Source: Lentibacillus siamensis
GTDB taxonomy: Bacteria > Bacillota > Bacilli > Bacillales > Amphibacillaceae
Length of the DNA stretch: 64,000 bases
NCBI RefSeq assembly: GCF_039522605.1
Contig: NZ_BAAADS010000012.1
Location: forward strand, 62,001 to 126,000
Direction of reading: 5' to 3'
In this document: piece by piece, positions 32,847 through 41,150 of the stretch
Position numbering within the stretch: the first letter of the stretch is position 1
How the letters are laid out: every line of letters begins with the position of its first letter
The notes under the pieces: generated by a model
What the model saw: the letters and a program-made list of their open reading frames with translations, nothing else
Databases searched by the model: none
What the model was told of the DNA's origin: nothing
Program-made: the position numbers and the translations under genes

Positions 32847-33779
32847 ATGAAACCGGTCCAATCCGAGCTGAAAAAATGGATGCAGCAAAATAAAAATTTT
32901 AAAGAAAACTATGTAAAAGTCAGACAGGAAGTGCTAAATGATCCGGAAATTAAAGAATTTCTTTCACTGCATCCACAAATAACCGATCAGGAAATAAATA
33001 AGAATCTGATCAAACTTTATGAATACAAAACACAGTCCAAGCAATGTGACAAATGCAAAAGTTTTGGCAGCTGTATTAATATGATACAAGGGTATTCTCC
33101 AATACTTCAGGTGGAAAATAATGAAATCCATCTCGTGTATGAAAAGTGTCATAACCGGGTTGACTATGAAAAGCAGAAGGAACAACAACGTCTTATTCAA
33201 TCTCTCTATATGCCAAAGGATATTTTCAATGCCAGCATTTCAAGCATTGAACTTGATAAAAATAGACAGCCGGTAGTACATGAGATGATGCACTTTCTAA
33301 AAGAGGCAAAATCAGTACTGCCGAAAAAAGGACTTTATTTTTATGGTCCGTTTGGTGTAGGAAAAACCTATTTTCTTGGTGCGCTGGCAAATGAGTTGAA
33401 ACGGATGAACATTTCATCGATGCTCATTTATATGCCTGAATTTGTCCGTGAAATGAAAGGGTCCATCAAGGATGACTCCATCAATGACAAAATAAATTAT
33501 TTTAAGAATACAGACGTATTGATGCTGGATGATATCGGAGCGGAAACACAGTCTGCCTGGTTTCGCGATGAAATACTCGGGTCGATCCTGCAATACCGGA
33601 TGATGGAAGAGTTGCCCGTCTTTTTTACATCGAACTATAGTCTAGAACAATTGGAGAACCAGCTCGCCATTTCCAATAAAGGCGGAACAGAAACGGTAAA
33701 GGCCGGAAGAATTATCGAGCGGATTAAGCAGGTGTCGACTGAAATTCCACTGGCAGGGGAAAACAGGCGTGATTTATAG
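32847..33779 (+). CDS. dnaI: Helicase loader DnaI
   Basis: DnaI is the AAA+ loader of the replicative helicase. The 310-residue protein has an N-terminal zinc-binding domain (CDKCKSFGSC near 65) that contacts the helicase, then the AAA+ module with Walker A GPFGVGKT (about 169-176), Walker B VLMLDDIGAE, and the arginine region AGRIIERI. AAGG at 32834-32837 favours ATG 32847 rather than the adjacent ATG 32838. It ends the nrdR-dnaB-dnaI unit and is followed by a terminator. Confidence 0.94.
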   Translation: MKPVQSELKKWMQQNKNFKENYVKVRQEVLNDPEIKEFLSLHPQITDQEINKNLIKLYEYKTQSKQCDKCKSFGSCINMIQGYSPILQVENNEIHLVYEKCHNRVDYEKQKEQQRLIQSLYMPKDIFNASISSIELDKNRQPVVHEMMHFLKEAKSVLPKKGLYFYGPFGVGKTYFLGALANELKRMNISSMLIYMPEFVREMKGSIKDDSINDKINYFKNTDVLMLDDIGAETQSAWFRDEILGSILQYRMMEELPVFFTSNYSLEQLENQLAISNKGGTETVKAGRIIERIKQVSTEIPLAGENRRDL

Positions 33780-33818
33780 ATTATAATGATCAAATTCTAA
33801 AATAATTTGCATGGGAAG

Positions 33819-33851
33819 CTCTTGGATTTCTAATTTTCCAAGGGTTTTTTC
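33819..33851 (+). terminator. Terminator after dnaI
   Basis: CTTGGA (33821-33826) pairs with TCCAAG (33837-33842), followed by GGTTTTTT. A short but standard intrinsic terminator. Confidence 0.7.
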
Positions 33852-33944
33852 ATTGTCTAACAGTTTATAAATAAACTTTTTAAGTATATTAGTATAATGA
33901 TATCAAAGCAGGCACTTTTTCATATTATATTTTGGGGTGAAAAA

Positions 33945-34379
33945 ATGGCAATAGTAAAATACACGAGTAAAGATGTTGCTTTAATGGCGAGGATGATGAG
34001 AGCGGAAGCCGTGGGTGAAGGTAAACAGGGCATGTTGTATGTGGGAAATGTTATTGTTAACCGGGCTAAAGGGGACTGCTTAGATTTTCAAAATTTAAGA
34101 TCAATTCGAGACGTTATTTTTCAAGTTCAAGGAGGGAATTATTCTTTTGAAGCTGTTCAAAAGGGTAATTTATTTTATCAAAGAGCCAGAGCAGCTGAGA
34201 AAAAATTAGCAAGAAAGAATTTGAATTTTTGGAGACAACACCCGGCGAAATATGCCCTTTGGTATTTCAATCCATATGCTCCATGTCCTCCAACATGGTA
34301 CGGTGAACCTTTAGCCGGCCGTTTTAAAAATCATTGTTATTATGAACCGGCAGCTGGAACCTGTCCCAGCGTCTATTGA
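33945..34379 (+). CDS. cwlJ: Spore cortex-lytic cell wall hydrolase CwlJ
   Basis: CwlJ is a spore-coat-located hydrolase that breaks cortex peptidoglycan during germination, triggered by Ca-dipicolinate. The 144-residue protein matches the SleB/CwlJ catalytic domain throughout: ARMMRAEAVGEGKQGMLYVG near 12 with the catalytic glutamate, then the NVIVNRAKGDCLDF segment, and FNPYAPCPPTWYG near the end. There is no signal peptide, as in CwlJ and unlike SleB. GGGGTGA 5 bases upstream sets ATG 33945. Its usual partner gerQ is not adjacent; in B. subtilis cwlJ lies elsewhere on the chromosome. Confidence 0.92.
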   Translation: MAIVKYTSKDVALMARMMRAEAVGEGKQGMLYVGNVIVNRAKGDCLDFQNLRSIRDVIFQVQGGNYSFEAVQKGNLFYQRARAAEKKLARKNLNFWRQHPAKYALWYFNPYAPCPPTWYGEPLAGRFKNHCYYEPAAGTCPSVY

Positions 34380-34479
34380 CTGCTGTAATTCATAGTAAAA
34401 TGAGTTAAAAAATGACTAAGGTATGAACCAATAAAGTAAATAGCTATGCTGGTTAAAGCAAATCAACTGAATGAATAAC

Positions 34480-34511
34480 AACCCACAGAAGTTTTATGCT
34501 ATCTGTGGGTT
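34480..34511 (+). terminator. Terminator-like hairpin downstream of cwlJ
   Basis: AACCCACAGA and TCTGTGGGTT form a perfect 10-bp stem with a 12-base loop, followed by AAATTTAAA rather than a pure T-run. It lies in the 559-base gap 34380-34938. Confidence 0.55.
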
Positions 34512-34824
34512 AAATTTAAATGAAGTTTTATTTGTTTCGATATGCGGCATTACCTAAAGGAAAATTCAGTTAAGAAAACAATTCCATGATTCGTCGATAT
34601 GATTGCTTCTTGTTACGTTTTAAATTGAAACTTATCAGTTTGGATTAGCAATAAGCTAGAATGGATGAAATTTTATCTGATATTTAAAAATAGCCAGTTA
34701 GAGGGGTACCTTTTCCGGTCAGCAAAAAAATTCTGGTTAGAGATATTACGGCAATTTAAAAGAAGCTCTTTTCTCTATTACTTTTTCGTCTGAAAAAGAC
34801 GGTGATTTGTTTTATTCTGCCGGG

Positions 34825-34890
34825 ATGGTATATTTCATCTTCTCACTAATCCTGCTGTTACTAGTTTTAATGGTTTATACATTTTTTTAA
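34825..34890 (+). CDS. Possible 21-residue hydrophobic peptide
   Basis: Within the 34380-34938 gap an ATG at 34825 opens a 21-codon frame that is almost entirely hydrophobic (FIFSLILLLLVLMVYTFF), like a single membrane helix. The frame is open back to 34741 without another good start (TTG 34807 is possible). No convincing ribosome binding site is seen. It may be a tiny membrane peptide, a degenerate remnant, or chance. Nothing else coding is visible in the gap. Confidence 0.2.
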   Translation: MVYFIFSLILLLLVLMVYTFF

Positions 34891-34938
34891 TTACCCGTCC
34901 ATATAATGTAACAGTTTGGTCCGGATGAGGGTGATTAT

Positions 34939-35790
34939 TTGTTGGAGGTATTTTTCGAACATGATAAAGAAACGATTAGTTTTTGTGAACATTTATTTCA
35001 GTACAACAAACGAATAGAATTATACTGGAGAACACACGAAGAATGGGGGAATCATTTACAACTCGAATATGGAAAGGCAGGAATAATTACAGAAACAGCT
35101 GCACAGTCAATGGTTGATGTATTTGTCATACATCGGCTGGCGGATATGATTAACGGTATTATTAAAGATGATTATTATTATTCGAATACGGAAGAAATCG
35201 ATCGGATTGCTGATATAGCTTTGTGGCTCTTTTATGGGGAGGATGGCGACAGCAGGCATGTGCGGAAAGGAAAAGATCCCAGTCAGCTTCTGAAATCAAT
35301 CATTACCGGCAATTTGGAAAATGCAGATATAATCCATTTTGATTCCATTGTGACGTTCCAGACGAAAATATTTAAGGATCAGCTTATCCATCTTGTCGGA
35401 CTGGCCATTGATGAATTTAAAAGGGAGGAAGATCATCAGGCGTTTATTGACTCTTTAAGGGAGTTTATTGTAACAAGAAAATGTTCCTACAGTACGGTAC
35501 ATGTTCTGCAGGGAAATCCGTTCACATTCTTTAAACCAAACGGTAAACGATTTACGCGGATGGAGCTGCGGCTGCTTATGCATAATGAACCACTGTATAT
35601 GGTAGGTCTTGATGAGGAGGAATTAAATCTGGCTCCCCTGGTCGCAATGGCACCGAAAAAAATAACGATTTATGGGGACCATCCGTCTGAACCGAAAACA
35701 TTGACTGTTATTAATGTTTTTCAAGAAAAAGCTGATTTTAAACCGTACAGCAGCTTTCCGTTTTTCAATTACCTAAAAAATAAGAACTAA
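34939..35790 (+). CDS. ytxC: Sporulation protein YtxC
   Basis: This 283-residue soluble protein matches the YtxC family, encoded between dnaI and thrS in Bacillus and counted as a sporulation protein of unknown biochemistry. The C-terminal part carries the conserved-looking LVAMAPKKITIYG segment. The start is TTG 34939 (or TTG 34942), with GAGGG 7 bases upstream; no ATG is suitably placed. A CATATAAT element at 34900-34907 resembles a sigma-E -10. It is separated from thrS by a T-box leader with its own promoter. Confidence 0.87.
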   Translation: MLEVFFEHDKETISFCEHLFQYNKRIELYWRTHEEWGNHLQLEYGKAGIITETAAQSMVDVFVIHRLADMINGIIKDDYYYSNTEEIDRIADIALWLFYGEDGDSRHVRKGKDPSQLLKSIITGNLENADIIHFDSIVTFQTKIFKDQLIHLVGLAIDEFKREEDHQAFIDSLREFIVTRKCSYSTVHVLQGNPFTFFKPNGKRFTRMELRLLMHNEPLYMVGLDEEELNLAPLVAMAPKKITIYGDHPSEPKTLTVINVFQEKADFKPYSSFPFFNYLKNKN

Positions 35791-35793
35791 GGC

Positions 35794-35822
35794 TTGATTT
35801 TATACGCATCAGAAGCTATAAT
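35794..35822 (+). promoter_or_regulatory. Promoter of thrS T-box transcript
   Basis: TTGATT (35794-35799) and TATAAT (35817-35822) are exactly 17 bases apart, a strong vegetative promoter. The transcript should begin near 35829. Confidence 0.75.
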
Positions 35823-35828
35823 ACATTT

Positions 35829-36096
35829 TAAGTATAAGTTCATCTTTCAAAAGTAACGATAAGGACAGGATTGTTTGTTAAAACGTCTGTTAAGAGAGGG
35901 AAGTCAGCGGCTGAAAGCTTCCCCGGGCTGACAAATGATTACCACCTTTAAACTCTGTGATGGAATAAATGTAAATCGCAGCGTCCCATCTGCGTTAAAG
36001 ATTAATGAAGCCGTATGTATTACGGAAATTAGGGTGGAACCACGTGACCAACGCTCGTCCCTTTGCTTAAGAAGCAGAGGGATGGGCGTTTTTTAA
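35829..36096 (+). promoter_or_regulatory. T-box riboswitch leader of thrS
   Basis: The leader contains the T-box core AGGGTGGAACCACG (36031-36044), which pairs with the 3' end of uncharged tRNA. A terminator follows at 36050-36096: ACGCTCGTCCCTTTGC pairs with GCAGAGGGATGGGCGT before a T-run. A candidate specifier codon ACC (35941-35943, followed by A) matches threonine. Uncharged tRNA-Thr should promote read-through into thrS. Confidence 0.9.
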
Positions 36097-36128
36097 TATC
36101 TACTATTACATGAAGGAGCTGTCAAACT

Positions 36129-38075
36129 ATGGATGAAATAACAATTACTTTTCCTGATGGAGCAAATAAACAATTTGCACAAGGAATCACCGGTGAAGAA
36201 ATTGCGGGTTCGATTTCACCAGGACTTAAAAAACAGGCACTAGCTATTAAACTCGATGGGGTATTGTTTGATTTACGGCGTGAATTGCAGCAGAGTGGTA
36301 CCATCGAAATTGTCACCTACAAAAATCAGGAAGGTATTGAAATAATGCGCCATTCGACTGCACATTTGATGGCCCAGGCAATTAAACGACTGTTCAAAAA
36401 TGTGCGTTTTGGAGTCGGTCCTGTAATCGAAGAAGGATTCTATTACGATATGGATCTGGAACAATCATTGAAACCCGAAGATCTTCCAAAAATTGAAAAG
36501 GAAATGAAACGAATTATCGATGAAAACCTGGCGATTGAACGAATGGAAGTAACACGTGACCAGGCAAAAAAAATGTTTCGTGAAATCGGTGATAATCTGA
36601 AGCTGGAGCTGATTGATGCCATTCCTGAAAATGAACAAGTGACAATTTATAAGCAAGGTGAATTCTTTGACCTTTGTCGGGGAATCCATGTTCCTTCGAC
36701 AAGCAAGATAAAAGCATTCAAACTATTGAGCATTTCAGGAGCATATTGGCGTGGTGACAGTAACAATAAACAATTGCAGCGCATTTATGGAACAGCTTTT
36801 GCGAAACAATCAGAGCTTGATGAGCACTTACGCATTCTTGAGGAAAGAAAAGAACGCGATCATCGTAAACTGGGCAAGGAACTGGAAATTTTCACCGTTT
36901 CCCAAAAAGTCGGTCAAGGATTGCCGTTATGGCTTCCAAAAGGTGCAACAATACGCCGGAATATTGAACGCTATATTGTAGATCTCGAAGAACGGCTGGG
37001 ATATGATCATGTTTATACACCCGCACTTGGAAGCGTTGATCTCTACAAGACAAGCGGACATTGGGATCATTATCAGGACGATATTTTTCCTCCGATGGAG
37101 ATGGACAATGAGGAATTAATACTTCGTCCGATGAACTGCCCGCATCATATGATGGTCTACAAGAATCAATTGTACAGCTATCGAAATTTGCCGGTCCGAA
37201 TCGCTGAGCTTGGTATGATGCATCGGCACGAAATGTCCGGGGCATTAGCCGGGCTGCAACGGGTGCGTGCCATGACATTAAATGACGCACATATCTTTGC
37301 CCGTCCGGATCAGCTCAAGGATGAGTTTATTCGTGTGGTGGAATTGATACAGCAGGTTTATAAAGATTTCGGGATTGATAAGTATTATTTTCGTCTTTCC
37401 TATCGTGATCCTGAAGACAAGGAGAAATATGTTGACAATGATGCAATGTGGGAAAAAGCACAGTCGATGCTGAAAGAGACACTGGATGATATGGAAGTTG
37501 AATATGTCGAAGCGATCGGGGAAGCCGCTTTTTACGGTCCAAAACTCGATGTGCAAGTACAGACAGCATTAGGCAAAGACGAAACATTATCAACGGTGCA
37601 ATTGGATTTCCATCTACCGGAACAATTCGATTTAACGTATATTGGGGAAGATGGCCAGCAGCATCGTCCCGTTGTAATCCACCGCGGGGTTGTCGGTACA
37701 ATGGAACGGTTTGTTGCTTTCCTTATTGAGGAATATAAAGGGGTATTTCCAACATGGCTGGCACCGGTTCAGGCAAGAATCATCCCTGTTTCACCGGATG
37801 TGCACCTGGATTATGCAAAAGAAATTGCTGATAAATTACGGAAGAGCGGTGTTCGTGTTTCAGTTGATGAGCGCGATGAAAAAATTGGTTACAAAATTCG
37901 TGAAGCACAAACTCAAAAAATCCCATTTGCTTTGGTACTCGGTGACAAGGAAATTGAAAATGGATCAGTTAATGTCCGTCGATACGGTGAACAACAATCC
38001 GAGACAATGGTTTACGATTTGTTTGAAGATATGGTTAAAAAAGAAATCGAAACAAAAGCACTCCGAAAGCTGTAG
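36129..38075 (+). CDS. thrS: Threonine--tRNA ligase
   Basis: ThrS charges tRNA-Thr in the cytosol. The 648-residue protein has the full bacterial layout: TGS domain (about 1-63), second-additional editing domain (HSTAHLMAQAIKRLF near 76), class II catalytic core with MNCPHHM (zinc cysteine near 336), motif 2 HRHEMSGALAGLQRVR, and the anticodon-binding domain from about 540. AAGGAG 8 bases upstream sets ATG 36129. Expression is controlled by the T-box leader. A terminator follows. Confidence 0.97.
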   Translation: MDEITITFPDGANKQFAQGITGEEIAGSISPGLKKQALAIKLDGVLFDLRRELQQSGTIEIVTYKNQEGIEIMRHSTAHLMAQAIKRLFKNVRFGVGPVIEEGFYYDMDLEQSLKPEDLPKIEKEMKRIIDENLAIERMEVTRDQAKKMFREIGDNLKLELIDAIPENEQVTIYKQGEFFDLCRGIHVPSTSKIKAFKLLSISGAYWRGDSNNKQLQRIYGTAFAKQSELDEHLRILEERKERDHRKLGKELEIFTVSQKVGQGLPLWLPKGATIRRNIERYIVDLEERLGYDHVYTPALGSVDLYKTSGHWDHYQDDIFPPMEMDNEELILRPMNCPHHMMVYKNQLYSYRNLPVRIAELGMMHRHEMSGALAGLQRVRAMTLNDAHIFARPDQLKDEFIRVVELIQQVYKDFGIDKYYFRLSYRDPEDKEKYVDNDAMWEKAQSMLKETLDDMEVEYVEAIGEAAFYGPKLDVQVQTALGKDETLSTVQLDFHLPEQFDLTYIGEDGQQHRPVVIHRGVVGTMERFVAFLIEEYKGVFPTWLAPVQARIIPVSPDVHLDYAKEIADKLRKSGVRVSVDERDEKIGYKIREAQTQKIPFALVLGDKEIENGSVNVRRYGEQQSETMVYDLFEDMVKKEIETKALRKL

Positions 38076-38083
38076 TGGATGGA

Positions 38084-38121
38084 TACCCGGATTCGCGATG
38101 ATTGTGATATCCGGGCTTTTT
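38084..38121 (+). terminator. Terminator after thrS
   Basis: CCCGGAT (38086-38092) and ATCCGGG (38109-38115), extended by flanking AT pairs, are followed by CTTTTT. Confidence 0.75.
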
Positions 38122-38173
38122 ATGTTTTTAACACTGCGCTATGCTTAATTTAAGCTTAATAATAAATCATACT

Positions 38174-38202
38174 TTGACAAAAGAAGGATTACGTGGTATT
38201 CT
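38174..38202 (+). promoter_or_regulatory. Promoter of infC-rpmI-rplT
   Basis: TTGACA (38174-38179) and TATTCT (38197-38202) are 17 bases apart. It starts a leader of nearly 200 bases before infC. Confidence 0.75.
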
Positions 38203-38227
38203 ATTGAAGTTGAATTTAATAATTGAT

Positions 38228-38400
38228 CTGAAGACAAGCAGAAGCACCCGCTTCTCACCTGATTGACGCAATGTTATTGCAGTTGACTGGTTCCGAATTC
38301 TTTAAATAGACTATTGGAGAAGTGTGGGTGCATATTGTACCGACACTTTTTTACGTATGACTTGTCAGGATCAGCAAAACAAAAATCTGGAGGTGGCTGG
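38228..38400 (+). promoter_or_regulatory. L20-type leader RNA of infC-rpmI-rplT
   Basis: The leader can form two exclusive structures. GCACCCGCTTCTC (38244-38256) can pair with GAGAAGTGTGGGTGC (38317-38331). Alternatively GTGTGGGTGC (38322-38331) pairs with GTACCGACAC (38337-38346) followed by TTTTTT, an intrinsic terminator. This is the layout of the Bacillota L20 leader, where ribosomal protein L20 promotes termination of its own operon. Confidence 0.85.
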
Positions 38401-38402
38401 CG

Positions 38403-38918
38403 ATTAGCAAAGATATGAATGTCAATGAAAAGATTCGTGCTAAAGAAGTACGTCTTATCGACTCGAACGGTGATCAGCTTGGAGTGAAATCACGCAATGA
38501 AGCACTTGATATTGCCCAAACACGGAACTTGGACCTTGTGCTTGTTGCACCAAAAGCAAAACCACCGGTCTGTCGTATCATGGACTTCGGGAAATATCGT
38601 TTTGAACAGCAGAAAAAAGAGAAAGAAGCCCGCAAGAAGCAAAAAGTAATTAATGTCAAAGAGGTTCGCTTTACGCCGGGAATTGGTGAGCATGATTTCA
38701 ATACGAAATTGAAGAATGCCAGAAAGTTCCTGAGCAAAGGGGATAAGGTTAAAGCATCTGTTCGCTTCCGTGGTCGTGCAATCACGCATAAAGAGCTCGG
38801 ACGGGAAGTACTGGATCGGCTTGCTGAAGAAGCAAAGGATGTTGCCACGGTTGAATCCAAACCGAAGATGGAAGGCCGAAACATGTTCATGATGCTTGCA
38901 CCATTAAACGAAAAATAA
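38403..38918 (+). CDS. infC: Translation initiation factor IF-3, with ATT start
   Basis: IF-3 prevents early joining of ribosomal subunits and checks start-codon fidelity. GGAGGTGG (38389-38396) is 6 bases from ATT 38403 but 18 bases from the first ATG (38415), so translation should begin at ATT. The resulting start MSKDMNVNEKIRAKEVRLID lines up with other Bacillus IF-3 proteins, giving 171 residues. The body shows KPPVCRIMDFGKYRFEQQKK and the C-terminal domain through GRNMFMMLAP. A rare ATT start allows IF-3 to limit its own translation, as in E. coli. First gene of infC-rpmI-rplT. Confidence 0.95.
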   Translation: MSKDMNVNEKIRAKEVRLIDSNGDQLGVKSRNEALDIAQTRNLDLVLVAPKAKPPVCRIMDFGKYRFEQQKKEKEARKKQKVINVKEVRFTPGIGEHDFNTKLKNARKFLSKGDKVKASVRFRGRAITHKELGREVLDRLAEEAKDVATVESKPKMEGRNMFMMLAPLNEK

Positions 38919-38947
38919 TTATTCATGCTTACAAGGAGGAACTAACT

Positions 38948-39145
38948 ATGCCTAAAATGAAAACCCATAAAGGTTCTCAAAAACGCTTCAAAAAAACAGG
39001 TACCGGAAAGCTTAAACGTTCACATGCGTACACAAGCCATATGTTCGCTCACAAATCTCAAAAACAAAAGCGTAAGCTGCGTAAGTCAACAGTTGTTTCT
39101 GCAGGAGATTTCAAACGCATAAAAACAATGATGCCGTATAAATAA
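38948..39145 (+). CDS. rpmI: Large ribosomal subunit protein bL35
   Basis: This 65-residue, very basic protein begins MPKMKTHKGSQKRFKKTGTG, the bL35 signature, and ends KRIKTMMPYK. It is a structural part of the 50S subunit. AAGGAGG precedes ATG 38948. Middle gene of infC-rpmI-rplT, controlled by the L20-type leader. Confidence 0.97.
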   Translation: MPKMKTHKGSQKRFKKTGTGKLKRSHAYTSHMFAHKSQKQKRKLRKSTVVSAGDFKRIKTMMPYK

Positions 39146-39199
39146 GCATCAAGCTATTTCATAAAAACGATTTTTTTATCGCATTAGGAGGGAATTACT

Positions 39200-39556
39200 A
39201 TGCCACGTGTAAAAGGTGGAACAGTTACACGCAGACGTCGTAAACGCGTGTTAAAGTTAGCTAAAGGATATTATGGTTCGAAGAGAACGCTATTTAAAAC
39301 AGCGAAACAGCAAGTAATGAAATCAGGTCAATATGCATATCGTGACCGTAAACAGAGGAAACGCGAATTCCGCAAACTTTGGATTGCACGTATCAATGCT
39401 GCAGCACGTATGAATGATATCTCATATAGCAAAATGATGCATGGTTTGAAAACTGCCGGAATTGAAGTGAACCGCAAGATGCTGTCCGACCTTGCCGTTC
39501 ATGATGAAAAAGGCTTTGCTCAACTTGCTGAAAAAGCAAAATCAGCTCTTAAATAA
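39200..39556 (+). CDS. rplT: Large ribosomal subunit protein bL20
   Basis: bL20 is an early 23S rRNA-binding assembly protein and the likely autogenous repressor of this operon through the leader at 38228. The 118-residue protein starts MPRVKGGTVTRRRRKRVLKL and contains the KQRKREFRKLWIARINAA RNA-binding region. TTAGGAGGG precedes ATG 39200. Confidence 0.97.
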   Translation: MPRVKGGTVTRRRRKRVLKLAKGYYGSKRTLFKTAKQQVMKSGQYAYRDRKQRKREFRKLWIARINAAARMNDISYSKMMHGLKTAGIEVNRKMLSDLAVHDEKGFAQLAEKAKSALK

Positions 39557-39619
39557 ATTGCAGGAAACAGACCAAACCGATGAAATGGTTTGGTCTTTCT
39601 GTATTAGAGGGGAAATAAC

Positions 39620-39895
39620 ATGTCCGGTATCATTTTTTGGATATATCTTGTCGTTATTAATTGCCTGGCTTACATACTAATGGGAGTGGATAAACGAAAA
39701 GCAAGAAAGCATAAACGGCGCATATCGGAACGAACGCTTTGGCTTTCCGGTTTACTCGGAGGATCTGCAGGAGCATTTGCCGGAATGAAAAAGTTTCGCC
39801 ACAAGACAAAACACGTTTTATTTGCAATGGGAATGCCGCTTCTTCTATTGATTCATATCGTATTAATTGCTTGGTTCCTGATTCGGATGTCATAA
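39620..39895 (+). CDS. ysdA: DUF1294 family membrane protein (YsdA-like)
   Basis: This 91-residue protein has two helices (about 4-21 and 70-88) flanking a basic loop with DKRKARKHKRRISERTL and the glycine-rich GLLGGSAGAFAGM, the DUF1294 pattern. It matches B. subtilis ysdA, just after rplT. AGGGG upstream supports ATG 39620. Its function is not known to me. The 64-base gap after rplT has no clear terminator, so read-through is possible. Confidence 0.82.
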   Translation: MSGIIFWIYLVVINCLAYILMGVDKRKARKHKRRISERTLWLSGLLGGSAGAFAGMKKFRHKTKHVLFAMGMPLLLLIHIVLIAWFLIRMS

Positions 39896-39972
39896 AGGCT
39901 CGTCTCTTGTCATACACATTTATTAAGATTCAAATTTATGACCAGAGGAGGTAAAGGTAAAGGAGGCTGGAT

Positions 39973-40545
39973 ATGGACCTGTTTGGCAATTATTTATTAG
40001 CGCTTGTTGAAACTGGTGGTTTTTTTGCTCCATTTTTGTTTATCAGCTGCCATTTATTACGGCCATTATTTTTTCTTCCTGTTGTTTTAATCTGTATTTC
40101 CGGTGGTATCATTTTTGGAACAGTTGCCGGAACAGTGTACTCTGTAGTAGGAATTACATTGTCAAGCATCATTTTTTATGGCATTATTCGCTGGATGCCG
40201 GGAACATTAAACAGACTGTTAAATTTGAAACAAAAAATTATTGGTAACAACTCCAAACTTACTACATCACAAGTTGCTCTCATGCGGCTAATTCCTTTCA
40301 TACACTTTCATCTTCTCTCATTATGTCTGATTGAAATATCAGCGGATTTTAAAGGGTATATGAAGTCGTCCCTGCTCTCAAATATTCCTTTAGCCCTGTT
40401 ATACACGTCGATTGGGAAATGGATCTCAAGTCTTTCACCATTATATGTCCTCGTTTTGTTGGCAGTTTTACTTCCGCTAATCTACGTATTGCGTCGTAAA
40501 GAGATTATCATAAAATGGAATGATTTTTTTCAAGTCAGTACATGA
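39973..40545 (+). CDS. TVP38/TMEM64 (DedA-superfamily) membrane protein
   Basis: This 190-residue polytopic protein has about five to six helices. The re-entrant-type segment RPLFFLPVVLICISGGIIFG (about 31-50) and the RLIPFIHFHLLSL region near 108 are hallmarks of the SNARE-associated/TVP38 family, whose members are thought to scramble or transport lipid carriers. A related gene (ytxB) lies near dnaI in B. subtilis, so this may be a relocated relative. AAGGAGG at 39960-39966 supports ATG 39973. The final codons lie within a long palindrome. Confidence 0.8.
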   Translation: MDLFGNYLLALVETGGFFAPFLFISCHLLRPLFFLPVVLICISGGIIFGTVAGTVYSVVGITLSSIIFYGIIRWMPGTLNRLLNLKQKIIGNNSKLTTSQVALMRLIPFIHFHLLSLCLIEISADFKGYMKSSLLSNIPLALLYTSIGKWISSLSPLYVLVLLAVLLPLIYVLRRKEIIIKWNDFFQVST

Positions 40546-40579
40546 AAATACGCACCTCCGAGAGGTGCGTATTTTCATG
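40541..40579. terminator. Bidirectional terminator at the end of the TVP38 gene
   Basis: Two perfect 18-bp arms, starting CATGAAAATACG and ending CGTATTTTCATG, enclose a 3-base loop. It includes the stop codon of the TVP38 gene and also faces the convergent ysdB. Confidence 0.8.
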
Positions 40580-40622
40580 TGAGTATGGTTGTTACATAAA
40601 GGCTAGGTCGCAACTAGCTTTT

Positions 40623-41021
40623 CTAATCGAGGGGTGTAATCAGTAATTTATTAATCGGGTGTTTCCATTCAATTTTAGCGTAGGGATAGCGGATCAAAAG
40701 TTCTTTTTCAATGAAATACAGATCATCCCGTGTTATTCCTCTAAGCTCAGCTGGTTCATTTGCGAAAACACTAATATTTACAACTTCAAACGAATTCTCC
40801 GCAGCGCCGAGATATTTTTCCCCTTCAAATAAGCATCCCCTGTAGACCAGCTGGATATTTTTTTTACTATCCGCTGATTCATCAAGCATATAAAATTGTT
40901 CATTGTCCTTTGCTATATGAAGCTTCCGCAGTGGGTTACGGTAATATTTATAGATGGTATATAAGATGAGCGCCAGGGCAATTAAAATAAGAATCCGAAA
41001 TAATATGACAATCATGTCCAA
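40623..41021 (-). CDS. ysdB: YsdB family protein (sigma-W regulon type)
   Basis: This 132-residue protein has one N-terminal helix (about 4-23) followed by a soluble domain with YRNPLRKLHIAKDNEQFYMLD and VYRGCLFEGEKYLG. It matches B. subtilis YsdB, which belongs to the sigma-W cell-envelope stress regulon; molecular role unknown. No clear AAC/CGTA sigma-W promoter was found by eye. In B. subtilis ysdB adjoins ysdC; here a repeat element and a dUTPase gene separate them. Confidence 0.82.
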   Translation of the reverse strand: MDMIVILFRILILIALALILYTIYKYYRNPLRKLHIAKDNEQFYMLDESADSKKNIQLVYRGCLFEGEKYLGAAENSFEVVNISVFANEPAELRGITRDDLYFIEKELLIRYPYAKIEWKHPINKLLITPLD

Positions 41022-41150
41022 CCGACTCCCTGTATTGTTTATATCTCCTTGTACGTATCAGGAATGTTACTGGTTTCAAAATTATCCCGAATTCGTGATA
41101 CAATAATATAAAGTTGCTTTTTAAAAGATCTTGTGTTTAACGTAATATCC

